From Streptococcus sanguinis (GTDB taxonomy: Bacteria > Bacillota > Bacilli > Lactobacillales > Streptococcaceae), in NCBI RefSeq assembly GCF_013343115.1, contig NZ_CP054570.1:868001-932000 (forward strand): a DNA stretch of 64,000 nt, in the 5' to 3' direction. The notes beneath the pieces were generated by a model. That model had not been told where the DNA came from and did not search any database. It saw nothing but the letters and a program-made list of their open reading frames with translations. Below are positions 28,881 to 37,969 of this stretch, piece after piece. A program made the position numbers and the translations under genes. How positions within the stretch are numbered: the first letter of the stretch is position 1; each line of letters starts with the position of its first letter.

Positions 28881-29636
28881 ATGGTACAAGGAAAAAGAAG
28901 TCGAAAAAGAAAACAAAAAAGCAAAAGAAATATTTTTATCAATATTGTTGCGTCATTATTAATTATTGTGGCTCTGGGTTTAATCTTTAATGCGCAAATC
29001 CGAAACATGATTATGGTTTGGCATACCAACCAATATCAGGTCAGCAAGGTTTCCAAAGACTCTATTAGTAAAAATAAAAACGCTGAGACTAGTTTTGATT
29101 TTAATAAGGTAGAGTCGCTTTCTACAGAAGCAGTTATCAATGCTCAGTGGAAAGCGCAGCAACTGCCTGTTATCGGAGGCATCTCTATTCCAGAAGTATC
29201 CATGAATTTGCCAATCTTCAAAGGACTGGATAATGCTGGATTGTATTATGGTGCTGGTACGATGAAAGAGACCCAGCAGATGGGGCAGGGGAATTATGCC
29301 TTGGCTAGCCACCATGTCTTTGGCATCACAGGGGCTAGTAATATGCTCTTTTCCCCACTGGATCGTGCTAAGGCTGGTATGAAAATCTATATCACCGATA
29401 AAGAGCAAGTCTATACTTATGTAATCACCAGTGTTGAAACGGTAACTCCAGATCGAACGGATCTGATTGAGGATACAGAAGGTGTTACAGAGATTACTTT
29501 AGTTACTTGTGAGGATGCTGCGGCAACCAACCGGACTATTGTCAAGGGAACATTAGAAGGTTCTGTCGAGTATGATAAGGCTCCTAAGGAAGTTCTTGAA
29601 TCTTTCAGTAAGTCTTATAACCAAATGCAGATTTAA
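28881..29636 (+). CDS. srtA: Sortase A
   Basis: Membrane transpeptidase that cleaves LPXTG signals and attaches surface proteins to peptidoglycan. 251 residues: very basic cytoplasmic start, one membrane anchor at about residues 18-39, linker, then the beta-barrel sortase domain. Catalytic His in ASHHVFG, Cys in LVTCEDAAATNR, and Arg two residues after the Asn. Class A. It should process Nt5e (LPQTG) encoded at 10443. It directly follows gyrA, the conserved streptococcal arrangement, and is probably transcribed with it. Confidence 0.96.
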   Translation: MVQGKRSRKRKQKSKRNIFINIVASLLIIVALGLIFNAQIRNMIMVWHTNQYQVSKVSKDSISKNKNAETSFDFNKVESLSTEAVINAQWKAQQLPVIGGISIPEVSMNLPIFKGLDNAGLYYGAGTMKETQQMGQGNYALASHHVFGITGASNMLFSPLDRAKAGMKIYITDKEQVYTYVITSVETVTPDRTDLIEDTEGVTEITLVTCEDAAATNRTIVKGTLEGSVEYDKAPKEVLESFSKSYNQMQI

Positions 29637-29651
29637 AGGCGAAAAACATTT

Positions 29652-29695
29652 CACTCCAAAGGTTAGGAAGAACTCTACTTTTGGAGTGTTTTTTT
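29652..29695 (+). terminator. Terminator after srtA
   Basis: CACTCCAAAG (29652-29661) pairs with CTTTTGGAGTG (29678-29688, one bulge) across a 16-base loop, followed by seven T. Confidence 0.75.
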
Positions 29696-29757
29696 ATCTA
29701 AAATTTGTTCTGGACGAAAGATTTTTTGTATCTACTCTTGCTGATTTTTACTCTTTT

Positions 29758-29765
29758 TCCGAATT
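29758..29765 (+). promoter_or_regulatory. Possible degenerate competence (SigX) box before radC
   Basis: TCCGAATT, preceded by a T-rich stretch, matches six of eight positions of the SigX -10 element TACGAATA. radC is a late competence gene in pneumococcus, which motivates the call. It lies 19 bases before ATG 29785. Confidence 0.35.
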
Positions 29766-29784
29766 ATAAGGTAAGGAGGTTTCT

Positions 29785-30468
29785 ATGTATAGCATTTCAT
29801 TTCAAGATGATATTAGCATGATGCCACGGGAGCGTTTGATGAGAGAAGGGGCTGAAAAACTCAGCAACCAGGAGCTTTTATCAATCTTTCTCAGAACAGG
29901 CAACAAAAAAGAAACTGTTTTTCAAGTTTCTCAAAGAATTTTATCATCGCTTTCCAGTTTGAACGATCTTAAGTATTTAACTTTGCAGGAATTGCAGACT
30001 ATTTCTGGAATCGGTCCGATTAAGGCTGTGGAGCTGCAGGCCATTATCGAATTGGGGCGTCGGATTAACCGAGCAGAGGTTCTGCAGAAAGAACAGATTA
30101 TGGGCAGTCAAAAATTAGCCCAGAAGATGCAGCAGGAATTGGGAGATATGAGGCAGGAGTGCTTGGTTGCTATTTATCTTAATAGTCAAAATCAAATTCT
30201 GCACCAGCAGACTATTTTCATGGGGACGGTAAGCAGAAGCATTGCTGAGCCAAGAGAGATTCTCCACTACGCTCTCAAACATTTGGCGACATCTATCATA
30301 CTGGTACACAATCATCCATCAGGATCAGTCGTTCCCAGCAGAAACGACGATGAGGTGACCCAGCATATGAAAGAAGCATGTGAGATGATGGGTTTAGTTC
30401 TTTTGGATCATTTGATTGTGTCCAAATGCAACTACTATAGCTACCGAGAGGAGACAGATATGATATAA
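29785..30468 (+). CDS. radC: RadC family JAB1/MPN protein
   Basis: 227 residues: an N-terminal helix-hairpin-helix-like part ([20 protein letters not shown], split in the sequence by no insertion) and a C-terminal JAB1/MPN metalloprotease-like domain with the zinc motif [15 protein letters not shown]. Despite the name, no repair role was confirmed in pneumococcus; the gene is competence-induced there. ATG 29785 follows AAGGAGG. It is separated from srtA by a terminator, and its promoter region has a SigX-like element. Confidence 0.92.
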   Translation: MYSISFQDDISMMPRERLMREGAEKLSNQELLSIFLRTGNKKETVFQVSQRILSSLSSLNDLKYLTLQELQTISGIGPIKAVELQAIIELGRRINRAEVLQKEQIMGSQKLAQKMQQELGDMRQECLVAIYLNSQNQILHQQTIFMGTVSRSIAEPREILHYALKHLATSIILVHNHPSGSVVPSRNDDEVTQHMKEACEMMGLVLLDHLIVSKCNYYSYREETDMI

Positions 30469-30490
30469 TATAATTCGATTTACTTGAGTA

Positions 30491-30523
30491 TAAAAAACTT
30501 CTATTCGAGTAGAACAGAAGTTT
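30491..30523 (-). terminator. Terminator of the minus-strand hydrolase gene
   Basis: AAACTTCT (30495-30502) and AGAAGTTT (30516-30523) form the stem. Read on the minus strand it is followed by a T-run (30496-30492). Confidence 0.7.
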
Positions 30524-30541
30524 ATCTAGGAATAGAAGCTT

Positions 30542-31234
30542 TTAAAGAATATTGACAACATAATCAAACAGAGCTAAGTCTCCTTCTCTGGAGCCAAACA
30601 AGAACTCTGGATGCCATTGGACGCCAAGGAAAGGACTACCATCAGTAGAAGTGATGGCTTCAATAATCTTATCGCGAGGATCATAGGCGATGACTTCTAG
30701 GCCAGTAGCCAAATCCTTGATACTCTGATGGTGGAAGGAGTTGATTTCGGATGCTGGTCCATAGATTTCGTGCAGAATAGAACCATTCTTGGTCACCATG
30801 CTTTGGGTTGTGTACTCAGCAGAGCTATCTTGCCAATGATCTTCAATATCTTGATGAAGCGTACCGCCTAAAGCGACATTATAAAGTTGGGTTCCGCGGC
30901 AGACAGTGAAGATTGGTTTATTTTGGCGGCGAGCTTCCTTGATTAAAGCTAACTCAAAAATGTCTCGCTTGAGTAAATAATCATCGCTGTCAATGGTTTT
31001 CTCTTCACCATAGAATTGAGGGCATACATTTTGACCTCCTGTGATGATTAATTTATCGACAATGGAAACATACTGTTTAGCCATTTCTTCATCACCGATT
31101 GGCAAAATCATTGGAATTCCGCCAACTTCTTTGACACCCTCAACGAATCCTGTCGCTGTATAGCTTATATGGATGAAGTGATCGTCTGGGATTTCTCTTT
31201 CATTTCCGGTTATTCCAATAATAGGTTTACTCAT
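30542..31234 (-). CDS. Class I glutamine-amidotransferase-like hydrolase (peptidase C26)
   Basis: 230 residues related to gamma-glutamyl-gamma-aminobutyrate hydrolase (PuuD). The nucleophile cysteine is in FTVCRGTQ, the histidine/glutamate pair in GVQWHPE, and LIITGGQNV forms the oxyanion region. It hydrolyses gamma-glutamyl amide bonds by family; the actual substrate is unknown and no polyamine genes are nearby. It lies 24 bases downstream of rex in the same direction, probably co-transcribed. Confidence 0.85.
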   Translation of the reverse strand: MSKPIIGITGNEREIPDDHFIHISYTATGFVEGVKEVGGIPMILPIGDEEMAKQYVSIVDKLIITGGQNVCPQFYGEEKTIDSDDYLLKRDIFELALIKEARRQNKPIFTVCRGTQLYNVALGGTLHQDIEDHWQDSSAEYTTQSMVTKNGSILHEIYGPASEINSFHHQSIKDLATGLEVIAYDPRDKIIEAITSTDGSPFLGVQWHPEFLFGSREGDLALFDYVVNIL

Positions 31235-31258
31235 AGAGTGTTTAATACCTCTTTCAAA

Positions 31259-31906
31259 TTAATAATCATTTTTTCTCATGAAGTAGAGCAAAGTCTGCAG
31301 TTCGCTAGTCAGGTCAACATACTGGACGACCACATCCTTAGGCAGGGATAGGTTTACAGGTGAGAAACAGAGAATGCCCTTGACACCAGCCTGAACTAAG
31401 ATAGATGCGACTTCTTGAGCTTTTACGCTAGGTACAGTTAGGATGGCGGTTTGCACATTTCCTGACTGTATTTTTTCTTTGATTTGGGAAATTCCATAGA
31501 TAGGAATTCCATCGCTGGTTGTGCTGCCAACTTCTGGATGGTCATCTATGTCAAAAGCCATTACAACCTTCATTTTATTGCGCTCATGAAAACGATAGTG
31601 CAGCAGAGCACGTCCCATATTACCAACGCCAACAATCATGACATTGGTAATAGCATTGTCGTTCAAGAGGTCAGCAAAAAAGTTCATCAATTTCTTGACA
31701 TCGTAACCAAATCCTCTGCGGCCAAGTTCACCGAAATAAGAAAAATCTCGTCTGACAGTAGCAGAGTCAATACCAATGGCTTCTGCAATTTGCTTGGAGT
31801 TTGCTTTTTCGATCTTCTCAGCATTAAAACGTTTAAAAATACGATAGTAGAGCGATAGCCTTTTAGCAGTTGCTCGAGGAATTGTAGTATTTTTTTCAGT
31901 TTTCAC
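31259..31906 (-). CDS. rex: Redox-sensing repressor Rex
   Basis: NADH/NAD+ sensor that represses fermentation and redox genes when NADH is low. 215 residues from a GTG start behind AGAAAGG. N-terminal winged helix with [20 protein letters not shown], then a Rossmann domain with [11 protein letters not shown], and a C-terminal domain-swap helix. Upstream on the same strand are Rex-like half-sites (TTCACAAA), allowing autoregulation. Candidate targets in this window are ldh and the pdh gene at 63783. Confidence 0.95.
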   Translation of the reverse strand: MKTEKNTTIPRATAKRLSLYYRIFKRFNAEKIEKANSKQIAEAIGIDSATVRRDFSYFGELGRRGFGYDVKKLMNFFADLLNDNAITNVMIVGVGNMGRALLHYRFHERNKMKVVMAFDIDDHPEVGSTTSDGIPIYGISQIKEKIQSGNVQTAILTVPSVKAQEVASILVQAGVKGILCFSPVNLSLPKDVVVQYVDLTSELQTLLYFMRKNDY

Positions 31907-32026
31907 AAAATCACAACCTTTCTAATTCTATTTTATAGGAAGTTTGTGAAAAAATCAACTAATTAAGGATGTTTAATGCACTAAAAAAGAAAATCAGGAA
32001 TTGCTGGGAATAATAGTGTTTAAAAG

Positions 32027-32048
32027 CTTAGTCCTGGTAGGGACTAAG
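32027..32048 (-). terminator. Hairpin at the end of the DUF4649 gene
   Basis: CTTAGTCC (32027-32034) and GGACTAAG (32041-32048) form a perfect eight-pair stem, loop TGGTAG. On the minus strand it is followed by CTTTTAAAC. The stop codon is inside the stem. Termination strength is uncertain. Confidence 0.55.
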
Positions 32049-32249
32049 GTCTAACTGGTACATCTGGCGGTACAAGTCCCCAATTAGCCCTGCAAAAGGC
32101 AGCTGGTGTCCATTATAAGTGATGGAAAGTACTTTGAGCGAGTCAGGAACTGTGACACAGCCAGAGAAGGCGAGAAGAAATTCGTCGAAGTCTTCATAGG
32201 TAAGTGTTCGTTTCACCTTATATGAGTCCAAATAGGTCAGTTCAACCAT
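32028..32249 (-). CDS. DUF4649 family small protein
   Basis: 73-residue protein (starts VELTYLDSYKVKRTLTYEDF) of the streptococcal DUF4649 family; function unknown. It ends in SPYQD. The start codon is overlapped by a small open frame from upstream, and GAAAGG precedes it. It is the last member of a minus-strand run prs2-iscS-DUF1831-small protein-DUF4649, ahead of rex. Confidence 0.75.
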   Translation of the reverse strand: MVELTYLDSYKVKRTLTYEDFDEFLLAFSGCVTVPDSLKVLSITYNGHQLPFAGLIGDLYRQMYQLDLSPYQD

Positions 32250-32385
32250 TGTTAATCCTTTCTTTGGGTTCGGTTAGTCTTTTCTTCAAGTGTTCTAAGT
32301 AGAAGTCAAGCTCGTTTAAATTTTGAAGATTCAAAACCAAAAAAGCAAAATTGCGAGAATCTTGCTTATTGTGGTGTCTTTTCAA
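32242..32385 (-). CDS. Overlapping 47-residue protein candidate
   Basis: From TTG 32385 the frame reads KRHHNKQDSRNFAFLVLNLQNL and ends at TGA 32244-32242. It overlaps the DUF1831 gene end by 20 bases and the DUF4649 start by eight bases. Composition is gene-like (an amphipathic helical core, LNELDFYLEHLKKRLTE), and it fills a 116-base gap between two co-directional genes. The TTG start has only a weak ribosome site (GAAAGAAA). Function unknown. Confidence 0.5.
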   Translation of the reverse strand: MKRHHNKQDSRNFAFLVLNLQNLNELDFYLEHLKKRLTEPKERINNG

Positions 32386-32713
32386 AAATATTTCTTTCAA
32401 CCAAGCTATCCATCAAGAAATAAAATTCTTGCTGGATAATGTGATGGTCTTCTGATTTGAAAATATTGACCAAGCGCAGGCCTGATTTGTCAGTGATGTT
32501 GATTTTGAAACCATTCAACTCTTTATTGACGATGATTTTCAGCAGAAAACCATTTCCGCTGTTGGGAACAGATTCCAGCAGACGTGAGAGTTCATAGTTG
32601 CCAACCTTGCTTTCAGCGAATGTATTGTCGCGCAAGGTAAATTTCTTGACATTTGGATGAAGTGAATAGGTATATTCACAGTTTGCTAAGCTAACAGATG
32701 TTTGAAAGGCCAT
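32366..32713 (-). CDS. DUF1831 family protein
   Basis: 115-residue protein of the lactobacillales DUF1831 family (starts AFQTSVSLANCEYTYSLHP). Function unknown. It is encoded one base downstream of iscS, a conserved pairing that suggests a part in cysteine-desulfurase or thiolation work; this is inference from context. ATG follows AGGAG inside the iscS end. Confidence 0.8.
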   Translation of the reverse strand: MAFQTSVSLANCEYTYSLHPNVKKFTLRDNTFAESKVGNYELSRLLESVPNSGNGFLLKIIVNKELNGFKINITDKSGLRLVNIFKSEDHHIIQQEFYFLMDSLVERNIFEKTPQ

Positions 32714-32714
32714 C

Positions 32715-33827
32715 TTATCCTCCTAAAAATTCTTTTAATTTCTTTGTAAATGATTGAATCTCTTGCAGAGTCGTTTGGTCCGAAGTGCTGATCCGAATGG
32801 ACTCATACAAGCGGTTGGAATCCTTGCCATACATAGCCTGCAAGACATGACTGGGTTGTATAGCTCCGGCTGTACAGGCTGAGCCTGTTGAAATGGAAAA
32901 GCCATTTAAATCCATTTGAAGCAGAAGTAGGTCATTCTTTTGATTGGGAAATCCCAAATTGATGACATATGGCAAGCTTGGCTGACTTTCATTTAAGTAA
33001 TGTTTAATGTCCGATAAGTCAGCAAGTAAGCTGTCTTTTAAGTCTTGCGCATGCGCTAGATTTTCCTCAAGATGTTCCGTGCTATCTGACAGAGCCGCCG
33101 CCATACCTGTGATAGAGATTAGATTTTCAGTTCCGGCCCGGTGTTTTTCTTCCTGGTCGCCACCGTGCATGAAATTGTCAAAATCCATCTTCTTGGCATA
33201 AAGGAAGCCAACGCCTTTGGGACCATGAAACTTATGCGCTGAAGCAGAGAGAAAGTCAATCCTTAGCTCGTCAGGGTAGATGGGAAGTTTACCAATTGCT
33301 TGGACAGCATCAACGTGAAAAGCAGCAGGATGTTCTTGTAGTAATTCACCAATTTCCTTAATGGGGAGCATGGCACCCGTCTCGTTATTAACTGCCATGA
33401 CGGACACAAGAATAGTGTCAGGTCTAAGAGCCTTCTTAATATCCTCCGCTCGAATCTGACCATCTACCGGCTGAACAAAAGTAGCTTCGAAGCCGAATTT
33501 ATCTACTAGGTATTCCACCACTTCTAAGACAGCATGGTGTTCAATAGCAGTGGTGACAATATGCTTTCCTCGGTTTTGGTGACGAAGGGCATAGCCTTTG
33601 ATAGCAGTATTGTTGCTTTCAGTGCCACCTGAAGTAAAAAGAATCTTATTGCTTTGAGTATGCAGAGCTTGAGCAATATCCTCACGCGCCTGTCTGAGGA
33701 GTTTACTAGCTTCTCGGCCATGGCTATGCGTACTGGAAGGATTTCCAAAGACAGTCATATTCTTGGTCATTGCTTGGATTGCAGCGGGCGACAAAGCAGT
33801 TGTAGCGGCATTATCTAAATAAATCAC
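32715..33827 (-). CDS. iscS: Cysteine desulfurase, NifS/IscS type
   Basis: PLP enzyme that takes sulfur from cysteine for tRNA thiolation or Fe-S assembly. GTG 33827 is chosen: it gives 370 residues starting TRVIYLDNAATT, ten bases after the prs2 stop, with AAGG upstream; the open frame continues into prs2 but has no function there. PLP lysine in SAHKFHGPKG, cofactor aspartate in HVDAVQ, and active cysteine in STGSACTAGA. It follows prs2 and precedes DUF1831. Confidence 0.92.
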   Translation of the reverse strand: MIYLDNAATTALSPAAIQAMTKNMTVFGNPSSTHSHGREASKLLRQAREDIAQALHTQSNKILFTSGGTESNNTAIKGYALRHQNRGKHIVTTAIEHHAVLEVVEYLVDKFGFEATFVQPVDGQIRAEDIKKALRPDTILVSVMAVNNETGAMLPIKEIGELLQEHPAAFHVDAVQAIGKLPIYPDELRIDFLSASAHKFHGPKGVGFLYAKKMDFDNFMHGGDQEEKHRAGTENLISITGMAAALSDSTEHLEENLAHAQDLKDSLLADLSDIKHYLNESQPSLPYVINLGFPNQKNDLLLLQMDLNGFSISTGSACTAGAIQPSHVLQAMYGKDSNRLYESIRISTSDQTTLQEIQSFTKKLKEFLGG

Positions 33828-33837
33828 TCTGGTTACC

Positions 33838-34794
33838 TTATTTCTTTTGATAGGCAAAGAGTGGGCTGACTGGTTTTCTCTCTTGAATGCGGACAATGGC
33901 ATCACCAATCAGTTCACTAGCTGTAATGTAGTGGAGATTCTTAGGTGTTTTTTCTTTGGTATCAACAGAGTCTGTCACAAGTATTTCCCTGATAGGAGAA
34001 TCATCCAGCAATTCCGCAGCTTTATCTGCAAAGAGTCCATGACTGGATACGGCATAAATTTCGACTGCGCCTTCGCGGCTGACAATTTTAGACGCTTCAG
34101 AGAAAGTCCGACCGGTATTTAAAATATCGTCGATTAGAATAGCTTTCTTACCTTCGACATCTCCGATGATATATCCTTCGGAGCGACCTGCCTCATCTTC
34201 GCCATAATCAATAATCGCAATCGGGGAATCCAAATACTCAGCAAGATTGCGGGCGCGTTTGACGCCAGAGTTTTTAGGGCTGACGACAACGACATCATCG
34301 CCAGTAAGGCCCATGTTGCAGTAGTGTTTGGCAAAGAGTGGGATAGTGAAGAGGTTATCTACTGGGATATCAAAGAATCCTTGGACCTGCACGGCATGAA
34401 GATCCAGAGAAATCACGCGATCCACTCCAGCACCGACAAGCATATTGGCAACCAGTTTAGCTGTGATTGGCTCGCGAGGAGCAGCAGTCCGATCCTGACG
34501 GGCATATCCAAAATAAGGCATCACAACATTAATCGTATTGGCACTGGCACGCTTGCAGGCATCCACCATAATCAAGAGCTCCATCAAGTGATTATTGACA
34601 GGGAAGCTAGTGGACTGAATGATGTAAATATCATAGCCGCGGACACTTTCTTCGATGTTAATCTGAATCTCGCCGTCCGAGAATTGGCGGGAGGAAAGTT
34701 TTCCCAAAGGAACCCCAGCAGCTTCAGCGATTTTTTCAGCTATGGAATGATTGGAGTTGAGGGAAAAAAGCTTCATATTTTTTTTATCTGACAT
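33838..34794 (-). CDS. prs2: PRPP-synthetase paralogue (Prs2), catalytic loop altered
   Basis: 318 residues aligned along the whole class I ribose-phosphate pyrophosphokinase family: ATP-site [25 protein letters not shown], and DLHA with the catalytic His (about 133). However, where active enzymes have the flexible-loop KRR after AIID, this protein has YGEDEAGR (197-204), and the PRPP loop reads DDILNTGRT instead of DDxxDTaGT. The basic catalytic Lys/Arg pair is therefore missing. It may be a regulatory partner of a canonical Prs or have another activity. Order prs2-iscS is conserved in pneumococcus as remembered. Confidence 0.88.
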   Translation of the reverse strand: MSDKKNMKLFSLNSNHSIAEKIAEAAGVPLGKLSSRQFSDGEIQINIEESVRGYDIYIIQSTSFPVNNHLMELLIMVDACKRASANTINVVMPYFGYARQDRTAAPREPITAKLVANMLVGAGVDRVISLDLHAVQVQGFFDIPVDNLFTIPLFAKHYCNMGLTGDDVVVVSPKNSGVKRARNLAEYLDSPIAIIDYGEDEAGRSEGYIIGDVEGKKAILIDDILNTGRTFSEASKIVSREGAVEIYAVSSHGLFADKAAELLDDSPIREILVTDSVDTKEKTPKNLHYITASELIGDAIVRIQERKPVSPLFAYQKK

Positions 34795-34929
34795 GAGTTG
34801 GACCGTCCTCTTTTTGTCTCATTTCTATATCTAATGCTCCATGAAATTTATTTTTCAATAGGCTTTAGATTGCTACCTTTTATTTTACCAAAAAAATTGG
34901 ATTATTTCAGCTATTTTGTGGTTGTTGGT

Positions 34930-35493
34930 TTACAAGTTTTCAGAAAATCTTGCTATCTTGCTCTTGCCAGGTTTATAGTCGATGTTATGTAGTTTTAGGA
35001 AGTTGAGGAAATTTTCTTTTCCTTTTTCGAAATCTTCAACTTCGACTTCGAGTTCGAAGTCAGTTTTGCCCAAGTAGTGACTCTCATCCAGAGCAAGGAG
35101 GCCAATTTCGTCTTCTTTTTCATAGCGGATAGTCTCTAGAGAGCCTAGAATCTTCAAGTCTTGGATGGGAATTTCTTTCTGAAGCAGCGTTTCTAAAATC
35201 TCTCCCGTAGGAAATTCATTGTTCTGCAAAATATTTTCAGTTTCTTCTGGTGTCAAGTTCTGATTGAGTTCCAAGGCTCCGACTTCTTGAGGAATCTTGA
35301 GCGTCAGCTCTGCTTCGCGATGGTTAAAAGTCCGTACTCGAAAAGCCATGTGAGCGTGTCGGATACTCTGCTGATCTGAATCGATGTAGTGGTTGGTTTG
35401 GCTAATAGGGGAAATATCAGCAAATAACTGAAGCAGACGGTCGTGCTTTTCTTTGGTCAGCATGGTTTTGAATTCAATTTCTAAGTGATTCAT
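34930..35493 (-). CDS. CYTH domain triphosphatase-like protein
   Basis: 187 residues with the CYTH signature HLEIEFK (ExExK) at the N-terminus, RVRTF and TLKIP strands, and ELEVEVEDF near the C-terminus, all lining a triphosphate tunnel. Family members hydrolyse tripolyphosphate or thiamine triphosphate. ATG 35493 is preferred over 35499 because AAGG is then eight bases away. It is divergent from relQ across 95 bases, an arrangement kept in pneumococcus, suggesting a link with nucleotide signalling. Confidence 0.85.
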   Translation of the reverse strand: MNHLEIEFKTMLTKEKHDRLLQLFADISPISQTNHYIDSDQQSIRHAHMAFRVRTFNHREAELTLKIPQEVGALELNQNLTPEETENILQNNEFPTGEILETLLQKEIPIQDLKILGSLETIRYEKEDEIGLLALDESHYLGKTDFELEVEVEDFEKGKENFLNFLKLHNIDYKPGKSKIARFSENL

Positions 35494-35528
35494 TTTCATA
35501 TCCTTTTCTTTTTTTTGAAAGCGATTTA

Positions 35529-35537
35529 TGTTATAAT
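35529..35537 (+). promoter_or_regulatory. Extended -10 of relQ
   Basis: TGT followed by TATAAT at 35532-35537. No convincing -35 at the normal distance. Confidence 0.6.
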
Positions 35538-35588
35538 AACAGTTGTGTTTATTTTATACAAAAAATAATGATATGACAAGGTAAGTGT

Positions 35589-36260
35589 ATGACAATAGAA
35601 TGGGAAGAGTTTTTAGACCCCTATATTCAAGCGGTTGGAGAGCTGAAAATTAAGTTGCGTGGAGTGCGAAAGCAATACCGCAAGCAGCAACGTCATTCTC
35701 CGATTGAGTTTGTGACCGGACGTGTCAAGCCTATTGAGAGCATTAAAGAAAAGATGATTTTGCGAGGCATTCGCGAGGAGAATATTGAGCAAGAGATGCA
35801 GGATATCGCTGGCTTACGGGTCATGGTCCAGTTCGTCGATGATGTGGATGAAGTTTTAGAAGTCTTACGAAATCGGACTGATATGCGCATTGTGCAGGAG
35901 CGGGATTATATAAAAAACAAAAAAGCCAGTGGCTATCGGAGCTACCATGTGATTATAGAGTATCCAGTTGATACGATTAATGGTCATAGGCTTATTCTGG
36001 CTGAGATTCAGATTCGCACCCTTTCGATGAATTTTTGGGCTACGATTGAGCATTCTTTGAATTACAAGTATAAAGGAGAATTTCCCGAGGAGATCAAGTG
36101 TCGCTTGGAAACGACAGCTAATCTTGCCTATCAGCTGGATGAGGAGATGGGAGAAATCCGTGATGCTATCCAGGAGGCGCAGGCTCTCTTTGATCCTCTT
36201 CACCGCAAGTTAAATGACGGTGTGGGAAATAGTGATGATACAGATGAAGAATACAGATAA
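35589..36260 (+). CDS. relQ: Small alarmone synthetase RelQ
   Basis: Makes (p)ppGpp from GTP/GDP and ATP without a hydrolase domain. 223 residues: N-terminal helix, then the synthetase domain with [34 protein letters not shown] and the acidic AEIQIRT, then a C-terminal helix used for tetramer formation in this family. The gene overlaps nadK by 17 bases, so the alarmone and NADP synthesis genes are translationally coupled. Confidence 0.94.
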   Translation: MTIEWEEFLDPYIQAVGELKIKLRGVRKQYRKQQRHSPIEFVTGRVKPIESIKEKMILRGIREENIEQEMQDIAGLRVMVQFVDDVDEVLEVLRNRTDMRIVQERDYIKNKKASGYRSYHVIIEYPVDTINGHRLILAEIQIRTLSMNFWATIEHSLNYKYKGEFPEEIKCRLETTANLAYQLDEEMGEIRDAIQEAQALFDPLHRKLNDGVGNSDDTDEEYR

Positions 36261-37062
36261 AAAAATAGCGATTATCCGCAATCGGAAAAGACAGAGTGAA
36301 CAAGTCTATCAGGATTTGAAGCAGAAGCTTAAACAGAACGGCTTTATTTTAACTCCTAAGAATCCCGACATCGTGATTTCGGTGGGTGGTGACGGCATGT
36401 TGCTGTCGGCTTTTCATATGTATGAAGAACAGCTGGATCGGGTCCGCTTTGTCGGTGTGCATACAGGGCATCTCGGCTTTTATACAGACTACCGTGATTT
36501 TGAACTAGATAAGCTGGTAGAAAATCTCAAATTAGATACTGGTGCTCAGGTTTCTTATCCAATTTTAAATGTAAAAATCACTTTTGAAAATGGTGATACA
36601 CGCACTATTCGTGCTTTGAACGAAGCAACAATCAAGCGTTCGGATCGGACTATGGTAGCTGATGTCATTATCAATCGGGTTCATTTCGAGCGTTTCCGAG
36701 GAGATGGGATTTCCGTCTCTACTCCGACGGGCAGTACTGCCTATAACAAATCTCTAGGTGGAGCGGTATTGCATCCGACAATCGAAGCCTTGCAGGTGAC
36801 AGAAATTGCCAGTCTCAACAATCGGGTTTATCGGACATTGGGTTCGTCTGTCATTGTTCCCAAAAAGGATAAGATTGAGCTGGTGCCGACCCGCAGCGAC
36901 TATCACACTATTGCGGTTGATAATCAGACTTTCTCTTTCAAAAACATTGTCCGCATTGAGTATCAGATTGACAATCACAAGATACATTTTGTGGCTTCGC
37001 CAAGCCATACCAGCTTTTGGAATCGTGTTAGAGACTCCTTTATTGGGGAGTGCCGGGAATGA
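36244..37062 (+). CDS. nadK: NAD kinase
   Basis: Phosphorylates NAD to NADP. ATG 36244 gives 272 residues starting [16 protein letters not shown]; an in-frame ATG at 36214 is also open, but the later start matches pneumococcal Ppn[11 protein letters not shown] holds the catalytic Asp; [16 protein letters not shown] binds NAD. The start lies inside relQ and the stop overlaps the next start (ATGA), so relQ-nadK-rluD-like form one tight operon. Confidence 0.94.
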   Translation: MKNTDKKIAIIRNRKRQSEQVYQDLKQKLKQNGFILTPKNPDIVISVGGDGMLLSAFHMYEEQLDRVRFVGVHTGHLGFYTDYRDFELDKLVENLKLDTGAQVSYPILNVKITFENGDTRTIRALNEATIKRSDRTMVADVIINRVHFERFRGDGISVSTPTGSTAYNKSLGGAVLHPTIEALQVTEIASLNNRVYRTLGSSVIVPKKDKIELVPTRSDYHTIAVDNQTFSFKNIVRIEYQIDNHKIHFVASPSHTSFWNRVRDSFIGECRE

Positions 37063-37946
37063 GGTTTGAGTTTATTGCTGATGAGCATGTCAAGGTAAAG
37101 ACCTTTTTAAAACGGCACGAAATTTCCAAAGGCCTCTTGGCAAAGATAAAATTTTCCGGCGGAAACATTCTTGTCAACCATCAGCCTCAGAACGCTATTT
37201 ATCTCTTGGATATTGGCGATAAAGTGACGATTGACATTCCTTCTGAAAAAGGATTTGAGAGTCTGAAAGCTGTTGATAAGGACTTGTCTGTCGTCTACGA
37301 GGATGAGCATTTCTTGGTTTTGGATAAACCGGCAGGGGTGGCCAGTATTCCCAGTGTTAATCATTCCAATACTATGGCAAACTTTGTTAAGGCTTACTAT
37401 ATTCGTCATGCCTATGAAAACCAGCAGGTGCATATCGTGACGCGTCTGGATAAGGATACAAGTGGGCTCATGCTCTTTGCCAAGCATGGCTATGCTCATG
37501 CCAGATTGGATAAACAGTTGCAGAAGAAGCTGATAGAAAAGCGCTATTACGCTCTAGTTCGGGGGACTGGTGACTTAGAAGAGCAAGGTGAGATTATTGC
37601 TCCGATTGGGCGCAACCCTGAGAGTATCATTACAAGGCGTGTGACAAAGGATGGCAAGTGCGCCCATACCAGTTACAAGATTATAGAGCAGTTCGGAGAT
37701 GTCTATCTGGTGGATATCCATCTTCATACCGGGCGGACTCATCAAATCCGCGTTCACTTTTCACATATTGGCTTTCCGCTTTTGGGTGACGACCTTTATG
37801 GAGGGAGTTTGGAGTGCGGAATAGAGCGTCAGGCTTTACATTGTCATTCTTTGAAATTTTATAATCCTTTTAGTGGTCAGGAAGTTGAGCGTGCCAGTCC
37901 TTTGCCAGAAGATTTTAAACAAGTTATTGAGAAATTAAAAGAATAA
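37059..37946 (+). CDS. RluA-family 23S rRNA pseudouridine synthase
   Basis: 295 residues from ATG 37059, overlapping the nadK stop; GGGGAG at 37045-37050 fits. N-terminal S4-like RNA-binding segment ([15 protein letters not shown]), then the catalytic motif [14 protein letters not shown] with the essential Asp, and [11 protein letters not shown]. The family includes RluD, which modifies helix 69; the exact target site cannot be read from sequence. pta follows after 23 bases. Confidence 0.92.
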   Translation: MRFEFIADEHVKVKTFLKRHEISKGLLAKIKFSGGNILVNHQPQNAIYLLDIGDKVTIDIPSEKGFESLKAVDKDLSVVYEDEHFLVLDKPAGVASIPSVNHSNTMANFVKAYYIRHAYENQQVHIVTRLDKDTSGLMLFAKHGYAHARLDKQLQKKLIEKRYYALVRGTGDLEEQGEIIAPIGRNPESIITRRVTKDGKCAHTSYKIIEQFGDVYLVDIHLHTGRTHQIRVHFSHIGFPLLGDDLYGGSLECGIERQALHCHSLKFYNPFSGQEVERASPLPEDFKQVIEKLKE

Positions 37947-37969
37947 GAGATAAAGGAGTTTTAAGAAAC

